Origin: Sitta carolinensis
Lineage: Eukaryota > Chordata > Aves > Passeriformes > Sittidae
Assembly: GCA_032173965.1 (NCBI GenBank)
Contig: CM063290.1
Span: 11,743,501 to 11,807,500 of the forward strand
Length of the DNA stretch: 64,000 nucleotides
Direction of reading: 5' to 3'
Positions 13,201 to 27,000 of the stretch are shown here, piece by piece. Under the pieces are notes generated by a model. That model worked only from the letters and a program-made list of their open reading frames with translations, did no database searches and was not told the origin of the DNA. How positions within the stretch are numbered: position 1 is the stretch's first letter; each line of letters begins with the position of its first letter. The position numbers and the translations under genes are program-made.

Positions 13201-16200
13201 ACTCATGTAGACCTGAGCCATAAACAAACCTGGATTGTAAAGGCCCTAATTTTCACAGTCACTTTACTCAGAAAGGCTTTGGGCTGAAAATGCCCATAGT
13301 TGAGAAATGGAAATTAGGTTGTAAGTTACTGGTTGGAGATATGCCAGATTTGTTCTCCTTTACTTCCCTTTTGCTCAGCTAGAGGATCATTGACCCAGTG
13401 TGGCCTTGAATTTGGATTGCAAGCTCTCTTCAGCACTTCAATGTGTCCTGCTGTTAGTATGAAAAGGTTGTGTAGTAGTCCACAGCCCAGGTGAAGGTTG
13501 AGGATAACCCACTTTTTAGGGACCAGATCCCATTTGAAATGGCAGGGGGATCTCCACAAGTCACACTTCTCCCCACATTCTGCTTATCCCCCATCCAAGC
13601 TGTTTTGTTCCCTACTCCCCCAGATCAGCACTCGCTGCTTCTCTTATCTCCAGAAAGCAGAGGATGTCCTCTTTGCAGCAGCACCTCACAGTCCTGCCCC
13701 ATATGTATGTGTAAGGATGCTCCGACTGCCTCATTCAATAGGAAGGAGTGAGTCTCCTCTCTGTGCCCTTGAAACAGTGAGTCCCTGCTGGCCTTACAGA
13801 CTGCCAGGATGCCGAGTGCCATTAGTCCTGCTGATTCTGTGGGTGACAGAGCTCTTCAGACATTCCCTCAGGCTTTCCTCACCATGCTAATATGTTATCT
13901 GGGCTTCTCCACCTCTAAGTGGATCATTTCCTCTCTCATTTGTCTCATCTCATAGAACCCTGGAGGTTTGCTCACATTTATTTTTGGCTCTGGTGAAACA
14001 GATTTTCCTGTTTTAGTTTGATTTACCTTCATTCACAGACATTTATATTTTTCCTTCTTAGAGAGGCCAGTATTAAACCAACATGTTCTTACTGGTAGTA
14101 TCACCATTTTGCTCCTTACTCACAGAGAAGTTGGATACCCTGTCTCCATCAGTAATCTACAAGTGGCTGGAAATGTACCCAAACCATGCAGACACCTGTG
14201 CTGTGAGGACAGTTCCCTCTGCAGACTACTAGATGGTAGTCTCCTACCAAGCTAAAGCTGGAGGATGGGTTTAAAGCATCAACAAAGCCAACAGTTCAGC
14301 CTTCAAGCAGGAAGCAGACAGTGTGGCCAAGGGCTGTTTGCCTTGGCACAGAAGAAGTGCCTGGAGAGCCACTGAGGTCTGTTCCCCTGGGAGCAAAGGG
14401 TGGTACTGAGGCACACTCCACATAGTACAGTTTGAGCTCTCCTGCAACTTGGTCAGACACAGACATTATCTCTCAACCCCTGAGATACATCTGGAGGATC
14501 CGTGGGCTGGGCTGACAAGGATGCTGCAAGTTCCTTTTACTGGTAAGGGGTAACACTGCTCCCACAGCTGGAAGGCACAGCTCAGGTCCTGAAGGCAGAA
14601 ATACTGAGCTGAATATTATTGCCCACATCCAGCTGTAACTTAAAGAGCAAGGGAGAGCTGCTCCCTCCCCCACCCCATCCTTCAGGTCAGGGATTATGGT
14701 GTCTAAGGAACCATGAAGGAGAAACTCTCTCAACAGTATTTCTAGTCTTCTCTGCAGCCTATTCTTGCCACTGTCCTGACAAGGGTAAATCATGTCTCAG
14801 TGTAAATATATCCAGTACATCTGTCACATCCAGGTGGCAATGTTGGTGACGCTGTTTGTAAATCCACTGAGAATAATGTATTTGTGCTGTGGGATGACAT
14901 CCCATAATGAGATTTTGATATTCCATAGACCAAGATTTTCTATTTGTGACAAAGATGGATTTCATGAAGGCTGCAGGGAGACCCCCTAGACGTAGGGGAC
15001 ATTCATAAGCTGGGGATCCTTCTAACCTACTCAGCCATAACTTAAAGACAAGGGACATACTTTCTCTTGCTTTTGAAACCAACAAATAAACACCATTAGC
15101 TGCATATCTGGCCATATGTTTGCATTCAAAACATGACAAAGCACAAAATAACTAAATTTTTAAAAAGTAAAAGTAAATTTAAATTTAAATTTAAAAAAAG
15201 CAAAAAATCAGAGTTAAGAACTGCATATACTTACAAGGCAGCCTGTTGTATTGATCTGATTACACTTAATGTAGCAAGTATAATAGTAAAAAACATAATT
15301 TCCATGTCTAGAACAATTCCTTTTTTTTTTTTTTCTCAGAGATTAAGAAAATCATTTTAATAATGAAATTTTGATTTTTTTTTTCTTTGCTTCCAGGTCT
15401 AGTTTATTTATGGAAAGCTTAAACAAAAGTCTTCATCCTTTTTCATGAAAATACACATATGCCATATCCTTCCGTCCTCTGCTGTGAGCAGAAGTCGTAT
15501 ATATGTGTATTTTTGCATATGTAGAAATCTGCAAGTAAATTCATGCTCTCTCTTAGCAGCAAAACAACTTACACCTAAGTCGTTTTCTCTATCTCTTTGG
15601 AATATAATCATCATAGACTTAGCAAAGTAGGTGAATCAATACATTTATTAATAAATTTTATAAAAGCAGCCTTGGAAATTCTGGATTGTTCAAGGACAGA
15701 GAGTAAGAAAAATATTGTTAAAAATGCAACTTCTGTATAGAGCTCAGCAGAATTAGGAACTCAGCCTAAGCCTCTTGAGTCACAATCTTGTTTCTCTGTC
15801 TCTGAGACCAGCTGTCTTGTCTTTATTTAAATTATTAGTCCTTTGAAATTACTATTTTATGCTACTGGATTTCTTGTTCTTTATATGCATCATCACATGA
15901 ACAAACATGGAATAGAATTTCATGTAAGTTTATAAAATAAATGAGAACCCAGAATATAATTCAAACCCCCTACCCATTCAGAGCCCAAGGCAAGGGAAGT
16001 GCATTGAGCAATGGAATTCCTGGAAGTCCTTACTCAAGCTGGTGTGAAGCTAATTCTGCCTGCTCTATGGGGAGCTGTACCCAGTGACTCAGGGCATGCT
16101 CTTAGCCCTAATTTCCCACAGCTGGAGCACACACACCCCCATTTTACAGTGGGCCAAAAATACAAAAAAGCAAAGCAAAGCAATCTGTCTGTGTCCATAC

Positions 16201-18696
16201 AACATGTCTGTGACCATGCAGGTTTCAGTGTCCCACAAAGCTGTCCTATAGTCCCTGCAGCTGGAGATGCATGGACTCCTCCTATGCTGGGTACTGTATA
16301 CTTAGATGTATAAGAAAATGTATTTTTGTTGGCTATTTGCTTTGCTTCCAACCTCCATATGCCCCTTAGCTGATCAGGGCTGCAGACAGGTAAGAGAGAT
16401 GCTTACACATGAATTAGCATATTTACACATGAATTACACATATTTGAAAGCTTCCATTTCCCAGGACTGACCTGGACATCTGGGGCCAAATCCAGCACTG
16501 GGGGAGTGGACAGGGTTTCCCTTACATCATCAGTGTTGCGTCTCCTGAATTACAGTACGTGCTTGGCTCGCTCTCTATGGCCTCAATCAGGCAAAGGGCT
16601 GGTAAAGTGGTGTGAAAGAAGCACTGATGGGATTTAACATAAAAGGTAGAATCAGGCCACTGAAACTGACCATTTAAATCCAGCCGGTCACTGATTCTTT
16701 TGTGTTGATCTGAACTGGAATAATCAAAATCTGGCTGGGTTCCCCTTGCAGTCTCTCCATCACACCATCTGAATTTCTCTGCATTCAGAGAACACTCCCA
16801 CCCCCTCTGTCCCGCTTCAGAGAAGGAACAGTTAATTTGAATAATAGGTTCCCTTTTAACAACGTTCTTTCAGAAATCCCAACTGCCAAAGACTGCACAT
16901 CAGCCTGTACAGTCTCATCCATTCACATGCATACACCAGACATTCCTCCTGTCTCTGATACATCAATATTGGTTACAAAGTAATTCTTACATATACATGT
17001 TTCTTCCCTTTAAAAACTGTAGTATTGTGACTGCAGTGACAGCCCCACATAACTGCAGAGGTCCTATCCTAGAGATGCTGCTGCCAAGGGGTGAGCTTGC
17101 CTGTAAATAAGAGGCTCGTGCAGCCCATGGATATAGTTTCTAACTTGTATTTGCATGAGAAGTCCCATAGGTTTTGTAAAGCAGGTAATGGAAGGACTTT
17201 TTTCCATGGTTTTTGAGCCATATTTCAGGTTTGTAATTACCAAATGACAGAAAACTCTCCTTCCATTACTAATCTTCAGGAAAATGTCATGGCCATCACC
17301 ACTGAAGATATTAAAAAACTAATTTATTGCTGTAATCTGGAAAAATTCCATTCTGGTGGTATCCCCCTTTCTACCTTGCCTGTCCAGACAGTCGCCTGAA
17401 GCTGGTTCCTGGTGCCCCAGGAGAGTCAGTGCCGTTGTGCTGGTGTACATCAGAAAACAGAGATCCTGCACAGAGGCTAGTTCTGCAGAACTGGCCTAAG
17501 CCAGCATTTTGTAAAACAGAAGAAAACTGGGGGAAAATCTTTAAAAAATAATCTTGGAAGACAATTTTAAAAAACAATGGGATGCTACTGAGGAGGTTAT
17601 AGAGTACTTTGAGCATCTATTTTGCCCAGTCCCTCTGATTTCTATATCTTATCAATGTACCAGCCTGAAAACTTAGTAGATATCTTTGGAAACTGGAGGT
17701 ACATTGTCTATAATGTATCACCAAAAAGGATGTTTGGAAAAGTCCTTTGACAGGACAAGAAGAAATGGCCTCGCATCACACCGAGAGGTTCAGACTCTGG
17801 CTGGACATACTGAAGAATTTCTTCACTGAAGAATATTTATTTATTTATTTATTTATTTTAAATCAAATTTCGCTGGACTCTACCCCACATATTCAGCTCC
17901 ATTTTTTCTGATCTACATCCTGGTAGCTCAGCACAGGACTGCAGAAGCTGTTCCAGTTGGAGACAGTGGGAACAGTAGGAAGGGAAAGACAATGTGTGCT
18001 AGTCGGGCTGCCACAGAATTTGGCAATTTGGGATAAGTAAGCAGGCTGGATGGTTCTGTAATGTGATCAGTGGCAAAATGAACTGCCGTGGTAGTAACTG
18101 TAGTAATTTGGTTGTGAAAAATGCATATGAATGTCTCAAAACTGATTTTCCACACTGCTTGTCATATCAGGAACATCATATTTTATCAGTGACATACTGC
18201 TGAAGTTTTTCCCACAGTTATAAGCACTTGTGATACCTGTACTTAACAGTATCTCTCCCTGCAGAGGAATGTCATGTGGCAAGAAACACCAAAGGATTTT
18301 GCTGGTCTTAGAGCAAGGCAGCATTGAATAGACAGGCCTGAGTTGCTCAAAAGACTGCTGCCAACTGCAATGGGACTAGTGCCTGATTGCATCAGCACTT
18401 GACTCACCCAGAAAGAAAAGCCTAGTGATGGGCTGGATTTGTTCTTAGTACAACTCTCTTGACTTCAGTGGAGTTTCCCTTGCAGTGAACTTGTTCTGAC
18501 ACACTCACATTGTACAGTCTAGCAAAGTAGCAGAGGCTCTGGCTGGCAGGCCATAATAAAATTGTACTTCAAGTAACTCAGGCAGCCTGCTGCCAGGGTT
18601 TGGAACAAAGAGAGAGGCAGGGTGCCAAAACCATCTCCTACAGAACTGTGTTCTTCCCTGTTATTTCGTTATGCTCACACAAATGTATTTTAACAT
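7256..18696. other. Long AT-rich intergenic stretch, no gene recognised
   Basis: More than 11 kb without any supportable gene. The longest frames are 126-130 codons (13,498-13,890 + and 14,759-15,139 -) and show no family motif. Simple repeats are a TAAATT tract near 15,174-15,193, a T run at 15,321-15,334 and (TTTA)n at 17,834-17,860. Old transposon remnants too decayed to spot by eye may be present. Confidence 0.6.
17834..17860. repeat. (TTTA)n microsatellite
   Basis: About six tandem TTTA units. Confidence 0.9.
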
Positions 18697-19160
18697 GAAA
18701 GTAGAAAGACTTGGGTTGGAAGGGACAGATCCTCTAGTTCCAACCCCCCTGGTAGGGGCAGGGAAGTCATCCCCCAGACGAGGCTGTTCAGGGCCCCATC
18801 AAACCTGGCCTTGAACACTGCTGGGGATGGGGCATCCACAGCTTCTCTGGGTAGCCTGTGGCAGCACCTCACCACCCTATCAGTAAAGATCTGAAGAAAT
18901 TACTTCTAACATCTAATTTAGAGCTCTTGTCTTTTATTTTAAAACCACTTCCCCTCCCCATCACTATCTGCCTGTGTAAAGACACAGTCTTCCTCTTTTT
19001 AAAAGCTCTCTTTAGGTACTGGAAGGCTGCACTAAGTTCTCCCTGAAGCCTTTTCTTCTCCAAGCAGTACTACCCCAGCTCTCTTAGCTTTTTTTTTTTT
19101 TTTTTTTTTTTCCATAGGAAAGGTGCTTCAGCCCTTTTTTTTTGTACTCTTTGTGGCTAC
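18697..19160 (-). mobile_element. CR1-type LINE 3' fragment, - strand
   Basis: On the given strand it starts with TTGGGTTGGAAGGGACAGAT and TCCAACCCCCC, the reverse complement of a CR1 3' end, and continues into the conserved 3' segment (ACCTGGCCTTGAACACT; the minus frame 18,690-18,875 reads RLPREAVDAPS, a typical CR1 ORF2 C-terminus). A run of about 23 T (19,089-19,111) interrupts it; CR1 sequence resumes afterwards (CCATAGGAAAGGTGCTTCAG) to about 19,160. It is truncated at its 5' end. Confidence 0.88.
19089..19111. repeat. Poly-T run inside the CR1 fragment
   Basis: About 23 consecutive T bases interrupt otherwise continuous CR1 sequence, by expansion of a short T tract or a small insertion. 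Confidence 0.85.
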
Positions 19161-21372
19161 CTCACCAGTGTTCAAAGCTCAGGGTGGCTTCTGATTAAGT
19201 AGCCAGACCGCCATCCACGGAGCTCAGCACCCAGTCTCCTGCAGTGTTTGCTGTTGGTCACGAGCAGCACCAGGACTGCTGTGAAGGAGTTTGTGCTGGC
19301 TCCTCTCCAAGTGCTGTTTGCACCTCTGGCTTTGGGAGGCACTCTCACTCTCCTCTACACACTCCTGCTGTCCTCTCCTCTCCTCTCCTTGCTGCTCCTG
19401 CTACTGAGTGTGGCAGTGCCTGCCTTAGTAATAGGACAGCAAGAGGAGTCTGTTCCAGGTTGCCAAGGAGATGCTGAGTAAGATATGCAAAGTCAATTAC
19501 TTCATCAGAAAATAGCAGCATGAAGAAGAAAAATAAACCTTAGCTCTTCTGGGATGAACATGCTTATTTCTCAGAGCGTGGGACTGGAAAGCTAGAATGA
19601 CTAGAATCATTAGCCATTTGTACCTCAAAATCCAGTATGATATTGTTGGGAAGAAATAAAGTACACTGTATTATGCCCTGTGACAGGAAATTTTATGTAG
19701 AAAATGCCTGGAAGATATAGGCACAAGTCTGTAGGTTTAGTATGAACTACTAGTATAAATGACTCTATTTTTTTTAAAATGCTGGAAGAAATCACCTCAC
19801 TCTGATTTGTAGGAACGGAGGAATGAGAGCACTTCCCTTCACACACTTTCACACAGAAATTCTCTTCAGAATTTCCCATGAATAAGGTTCTTCCTTTCCT
19901 TTGAGAAATTGTGACCAGCTCTCTCCTTACCCTTAAGGAAGGGAAGTTGACCATTGCCAAAGTACTAAATTATGGACTTCAATTGTAGATTTCAATGAAA
20001 ATAAAAGGAATCTTTTTCATGAGAAGATAAACACTTCCATACACCAAAAATAATTGTGGGAAGTTTTACCTTCCTTACCTTACTTTTTCCTCAAGGAAAA
20101 AACCTTCCCCTGTTGCTTCTCTCTCCCTTGTTCCTGTTAGTTCAAATCACAAAATTTAACAACTACCATGACATTCTTTTAACAGCCTAACTGGTGCCCA
20201 AGTCAGAGGAGGTTTACTTAGTTGAATGAGATTCCTCTTTGATGAAAAAGTGATTCCTTTTCTTCTCTGTTTCCCAGTGTAGGTGGACACAGACACTGGT
20301 ATCTCAATGGCTGCTTAGTTGCTGTGATTGCAGAGACTGGGTTTGGTCACTGTGGGGCTCCCTCCACACCAGTGTTTCTTTTTCTGTTGCTGAGAATAAA
20401 AGAGATTTGGAAAACAGAACCTAAGCTTATGTAATTGTAGCAGTGGGTGATCAAAACCTACTCATGCATTCTTGGCAACATTCTGCAAATACTGTATCTT
20501 TTGTGAATCACAAGTATTGACTGAGACACCATTCAATCTGCTCTGCTATGTCTGATATGCATTCAGATTTTTTGTGCTCTGTTTGTTTCTTATGAATGCA
20601 TCAGAGCAGTTCAGTGTGCATCCCAGAGTGGTGTACTGGAAGCTGTATCTTGGAGCCTGTGACTTAGAAAAATATTTTTTTCTAAGCAAATTTTTTTTTT
20701 TTTCCACTGGGCTGAGCTCAGAATCCATTTTGTTCTATAAAAAGGTCTGAAATTTTTTGAGCATTTTCATTTTTTTATTATTTAAAATAAAGTTTAGCTG
20801 TGGCTGAATAGACTTATTTTATAGCTGGTGAAAATGTCACTTTCCAGTATTGCAGGTGCAAAGGTGAAGCTATATAGTAGCTTAGTAATAATATTATCTT
20901 CTAGAGAAATATAATTGTCATTTACAAGCATGTAAAGCTTGAAAATTCTTATAACAAAGGATTGTTTGTGAGTCTGTTGTTGTGGGAGTGGACTTCCAGA
21001 GGGTATGAACAGCAGGCCTGCTATTTCTCACAGCTGCCCCATGCTCCCTGGCTGCCAGTCTGAGCCCAGAGAGCAGGGATTACACACTGTCACCTCCCAG
21101 TGCAGCTGAGCAGGGTTGCTGATTTGATTGCTCTTGGGAGTCTGGGGGAAAGATTTCAGTCCATCTTAAATTAGAATCATAGATCATGGAGGCAAACAAG
21201 TATGCAACAGAACATTAAAATCATCTTGGCCAAATGCCCTTTAGTGGAAAGGAAAGATCTTTTATTTGTCTAAAATTAAAATTAGGAGATATTTGCAACA
21301 GGTTTACTAGGATAATGAATGTGCTTTGTTGCAGCCTGAGATAAATGAAAATGATTAGATCTGTCACAATCA
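19161..21372. other. AT-rich intergenic DNA, nothing recognised
   Basis: Two overlapping 77-codon + frames at 19,244-19,481 are both open because the DNA is a pyrimidine-rich CTCCT repeat (19,371-19,390). They show no motif beyond the leucine-rich translation of that repeat, so I do not call a gene. Confidence 0.6.
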
Positions 21373-21530
21373 GAATCACAGAATCGTTGAGTTTGGAAGG
21401 GATCACAGGAGGTCAATTTGTTCAACCTCCCTGCGCAAGTAGGGTCTCCTGAAACATGTTACTCAGTGCTATGTCAGACGGATTTTTAATATCTCCAGAG
21501 AGTGAGACTCCCCAACGCCAACTGTGAAAC
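21373..21530 (-). mobile_element. CR1-type LINE 3' fragment, - strand
   Basis: CACAGAATCGTTGAGTTTGG, AGGGATCACAGGAGGTCAAT and the following CCTCC match the inverted CR1 3' end. The similarity fades near 21,530, so it is a short, old fragment. Confidence 0.75.
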
Positions 21531-23689
21531 CTGTGAGCAATCTATCTGGTGAAGTGTCCCCATAACTGGTCTCCAAGCATTCTTGCAGGAAAATATGCTG
21601 CCCTGCTACAGTCTGGCAACAGTTTGGACTCCTTTTTTTCACCATGCCTTCATCAGCATTTTCAGGAGAGATTCCCACTGGACCAGTTCAGGATATGGGG
21701 AGACCTGAGCCTAGCTGGAAGTGGGCTGAATCACTTTCACATCATTATTATCATGGGACTTCATCTTTCTTCTCCTACTGTGTGAATGTTCACCTATACT
21801 GATGCAGGGGAGATTGTTGGTTTAAAGCATCACCACTTCTCTGTAAGTGAATGAATCCCACTGGCCTATCCTCTAGAGAGTGCTATCCAACGTCATACAA
21901 TTTTAGTGCAGTGTCAGCAGGCACAACTGAGGCTGGAATAGTCATAGGCCTTGTTTATACAGTGGTGTGCTTTGGTTGCCATGTTATTACATAACAGTCA
22001 TTAACTGGAAGGTTGTAGAACAGAGGTTACTTGAGAGATCTGATGTCTCCCACCAGGGACCCAAGAGAGAAAAAATTTCCTGACTACAAAAATGTCTGTC
22101 AAATGTTTGACTGACAAAGGCTTATAGAGCCAGCACGTTCTTATGGTTACAATTTCTTTTAGAGAAAAATATATTCTAAGAAGCATGTCTTAATCCTTCA
22201 ACTACTGCTACAAAGAAGACTTAGAATAAAAGTTCCTGCAGTTTAACACTTTGGAAATGTATGTGCCAGCACTGATAAAAAGCTCTTATACTTGGAAAGC
22301 AAATCTGTTTCAGCTGTGTGAACCCAGATGTGTGCACTTCTGATTTGTTTAACATGCATCCTCTGTCCAGTCCATCTGAAAAAAGACCAGCTTAATGAAG
22401 GCCAAAGATGTAAGGCTTTTAGATCTTTTCATTATATTGTGGATGAAGGAAGAACTGAGGAAGAACTGTGGGGTGATGAGCATCAGACAACAGAAGTAAC
22501 ATTGATAAGTGTCTTGATTTATTGTACAGCAGCCATATGGCAAAGCTTTATGTTTCTGAATAAGCTGCAGAATTCTTTCAGAAGTTGACATACAGGAAAT
22601 CTCTGAGGAATCCTTACAGCAGAGACAGGTGGCCACGAGCTGTCCCACCGCACATGTTGCTGTCAGAATGTAAATACAACCATAACAGAGCTACAGCTCT
22701 CTGCCCCACAGTAACAAACAATTCCTGCCTGCCTCATCTGGCATTGCTTTCTTTAGGAAGGAACTGCTCTTTCTACTGTGCATTCCAGCTCTCTGGTTTG
22801 GCTTGGGTCCAGGGCAAAAAGGAACTTGTGGAAGTTGGCAGCACCTTCATCTGCAATCACTGAGTACCTTCCTCATCTTTAGGCAATGAATTTTGTCATC
22901 TCCTCCTTTCCTGTTGGCATCATTTCTTGATTAACAGCAAAAATTTCAGTCATCTTGTGGGTAAGATATTTTCCTGTTCATGAAACAAGCTAAACCCAAA
23001 TTAAATATTAACATTTATTTGGCTGCAAAAATAAGCTCCCCACACCCAATGACCTGTGCTCTATCCCACCCACAGACAGAAGTCTCACCCAAAATATAAT
23101 TCATGTTTATTGTCCTGTCAATGTAGAGTCTTCTCCAATCAAGGGAAAATTTGACAGTCAAAGGCAGGGCTCCCAGTAAAATTATTTTGGCTCCCAAATG
23201 GGCAGGTCTAGGGGAGACACTCTGGTTGATCTCTGTTATGATGACATGCTGGCTGATAGGCACTCTGTGAGGCAGAATGGGTCAGGATCTAAACAGTTCT
23301 GAGATTAAAGTCAGTGGGTGAATTGCTGGTGCGTTTTACTGAGTCATGACAGGATACAGGAAAATTACATTAATTAGACAAGGTTTACTGCCACCCAGAG
23401 ATTGCGTGTCCCTGCTAAGATCAGGTTGCACGTCAGAAAAGGGTAGTGCAAAAGAGCAGTGATAGTCAGGCAGGGCTTGAAAGACTTTGAGTTCCGACAG
23501 ATGAAGATGAGAGAAAGAAAGGATTTTTGTCTCTATGCTATAGACAGACAATGGAGGATCTCCAAAGTGCACACTGCTGCTCAGGGTTCTGAACCAGCTG
23601 ATAGCACTTGGTGTTCCTAAAAATCTTCATTAAGACAGGCAGAGGCAGCACCCTTTGACATTACTTTGAGTTGGCACACCTCTCATCCC
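21531..23689. other. AT-rich intergenic DNA, nothing recognised
   Basis: No gene, RNA or named repeat is visible. The frames present are below 100 codons and lack motifs. Confidence 0.55.
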
Positions 23690-24068
23690 ATCTTCACAGA
23701 ATCATGGAACAGTCTGGGTTGGTAGGGACCTTAAAGATCATTTAGTTCAACCCTTGGGCCATGGGCAGGGACATCTTTCACTAGACCAGGTTGCTCAAAG
23801 CCCCATGCAACCTGACCTTGAACACTTCCAGGGATGGAGAGACCACATCTTCTCTGGGCAAGCTGTTCAAGTGCCTTACCACCCTCACAGCAAAGAATTT
23901 CTTCCCGATATCTATCTCAATCTACTCTCTGTCAGTTTGAATCCATTCCCCCTTGTCCGTGCTCTTGTAAAATGTCTCTCTCATATTTGTTGTAGATTCC
24001 CTTCAGGTACTGGAATGGCACTATTAGGTCACCTCTAAGCCTTCACTTTTCCACACGGAGCAGACTTA
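23690..24068 (-). mobile_element. CR1-type LINE 3' fragment, - strand
   Basis: Starts with CACAGAATCATGGAACAGTC and GGGTTGGTAGGGACCTTAAA, the reverse complement of the CR1 3' end, and runs through the conserved block (CTGACCTTGAACACTTCCAG; GGTACTGGAATGGCACTATT). Truncated at its 5' end near 24,068. Confidence 0.9.
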
Positions 24069-27000
24069 CCAGATCTGTACTCTGTGATCACAGTTAGATT
24101 GATTCCAGACTAGATTGGTGATTGCACAGGCACCCTGGCTCTCCAACCCCCAGGTTTTGTTAATTTCTTGGTATCAGATTTAGTAAGGCCAAGTCAACAT
24201 CTAGATGTATACGGAATATCCACCCTTCTCTATGTGAACAGGCTGCAAGGACCAGGGTTTAACCATGGGTCTTCTGTCCAGTACCTAACAGCAGTACCTG
24301 GCTGAAAAGAAAGTTGGCTTTCAGTAAAGGGCATATATTTCAAAGTTGAAGAGTTAGCAGAGGGCACCTAATTGTACACATTTCACCACTTACTTGCTTC
24401 AGTCTGAGGAAGATTCAGGATTCCTGTTGGCAATAGCTGGGCAATAAAACTGTGGCATTTCTTTAGTAATCACAGTAATAAGAATAGATAAATAGATTTC
24501 ATTGTTCATTGTTCAGTGTTATTCACCGCCCCGTAAGTCACTCAAAGAATCCTGGTACAGAGAGATGATGAAAACACCTTAAAGAAAAAGTTAATTTTCT
24601 GTGAAGTTTAAAATACTTTCATAAATTTGAAGAAATTTCCTAATTACCCTTTTATAGATTAATTTTATATTCCTAAAGAGCATTTTAGGTACCATGTTTC
24701 CTCCATATGTACCCCAGAGTATGTCTCTTCTGTATTGAGACTATGTTTTACTCACAGGTTTCAGGAAGGGTTTGTGATTTGTGGTGCTCCTATCTAAGGA
24801 CCCTACCTTATTGTACCTTGAGATGTTGAAAAGAATTAAGCTGTCTAAGCTGCACCATCCATCACTTTCAGATGGTAATGACTGAAGCAAGCCTCTACTC
24901 TGCACCATTAACCTGAGATCTAGACAATTCCTAAGGTTTCATTTACAGGACGATCTTAGTCCTGCAACATCAAAGGGCACTAGTTGGAGTATTCCACTCA
25001 TCTTTGTACTTTATACAACTACAGTCTGAGGCAATTAAAGAACATGACTCAAGACATGTCTACACAATACAGTGCACTGCAGAGATTTTCAGCTACCACT
25101 GATTCATCCCATAGTGAAGTTCCTCTGACTCACAGAAGTCATTAAAAATCAACGAGATTATGTACAGCTTCCAGAGGTAAAACTTCTGTTTCAAGAGTTC
25201 AGATCTTTCAGAGTCTTCAAAGTCCCAGAGATTATGTTAGTTAGCTGTGAAGAGTTAAAATATTTTTGTGTGGATAAACATTTAAAAGACACACATTCAT
25301 AGTTCCTAGTAAAAGGCAGCCTAAAAGACCAACAGATACATGACAGAAATTGACAATATTCCATTTTAGTGTATTGAGTCTTCAGGATACTTCACTTCTC
25401 CTGCCTATCTTAAAAATACCCTGAAGAAGCTTGGTTTTTAGAGACCATCAGTAACTCAGCAGCTGTAAGTCTTGAAATGGAGGCAGCCAGAATAAACACT
25501 TTTGAGAATTTGAGCAATTAAAACTAAAATTCTTCTGCTGTCTTTATTCATGAATTATATAGCCAAACTGAACAGTTTGGGAGAACCTAAGCCTCAGGTT
25601 CAGCTTTTCTGGGGTACTCCAAGTAGAACCCCTGTCATCTAAAAGTGTCTCCCCCAAAATTAGTAAAAAATTCTATTTGGCTTGTGCTTTAAAATACTAG
25701 TGAACTTTTCCTTGTGAGAGGCTATATTGTCCTCTCTTTAAAAAGTAATACTAATTTGCTTTTGTAGAGAAGTGCATTTAACAGAACTGTGATTTTTAGC
25801 ACCACATTTGTTCAACTTCACTACAGTTTAGTCAGATTCCTGCAAATGAATTTCCTCTTCTGGCTGCATTAAGAGCATTTAGTAAGCTCCATACCAACTG
25901 TATGAGAGCAAAGCCTCATTTACCCAGCACCAAAATGCTGCTAAGGATTAAAAAGGTGAATTATTAGGAACCAGATCTGATATCCTGCTTCCTCTTCACT
26001 ATCAAGCTGCAGCCTCAATACCACTGGACACAGACACGTAGGAGAATGCCAGCAGCCTGGTCAAAGTGACAGGAACAGCATGGCAACTCAGGCACATGGA
26101 TGGGGGAACACAGTGCTGTGTTCTGCTCCTAGAAAGCAGTAGCCAAAGCAGTGGCAGATCAAATAGATCATCTGCAAATACTGAAACAGCTGAAATGTGA
26201 GGAACTAATAAAAGCCACTGGTAATGCCATGAGGCAGCAGAGCCAGCGAGTCTCTTGTCACTGGTGACTTTAAAATATAATTACAAAGCTGAGGAAATGC
26301 TTTTCTTTTTAATGCTTTCTCTTTTTAAATTCTTCTCTCATGTTTTAACAAGAGATGAAATTATGACACACAGGAAAACTATTTCACCACATGCAAAACA
26401 GTGTTAAAAAAATTAAAACCAAACCAAGGAAATCTTATGCCTTTGTACAATCTATGGAATCGAAGATTAAGTAATTTCATAATGATAGAATTTAAAGCTT
26501 CCTGGGCTGCTTTCTTCACTGTATTCTCTTTCTCTTTTATGCCATTTAAGAACATTTTTGAATATTATTTGTCCAACAATATAATGTTTTTCAGTATTCT
26601 TAGTTTCTTCTACCTGCTCTCTTCCAAATTATTTCAATGTTTTCTTGAATCTTTGACTCTAGACTAAAACAGCATGCTTCAAAAGAGCAAAAACATTTAG
26701 TTAATTATAGCTGCCATAGCTGACTCAGTAATCCCAGCCCCAAATCAGATCAGCCTTTCTGTTTATGATATTTAATTCTGCTGATTTTACATTGTGAACA
26801 CTCAGTCCTGTGGAAAACTTCCTTAACCCTGTCACCTTCCTTGAATTACAGCCTGTATTTTAGTAACAGGTGTAGATCTGTTTATTGTCCTTAAATGAAC
26901 ATCCATGTATATTACAAGCACTTACAGATCTCTGTACCACCATTCTATAGGTTGCCTTATCTAATCTATCTACAAATGTGTCATCTGAACCCCCTATCAG

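Noticed and set aside
13498..13890. 130-codon + frame in intergenic DNA
   Set aside because: No domain motif and no flanking splice pattern. A frame of this length is expected by chance over 36 kb.
19244..19481. Two overlapping 77-codon + frames, one very leucine-rich
   Set aside because: Both are open because of the CTCCT-type repeat; the hydrophobic run reflects the repeat and not a membrane protein.
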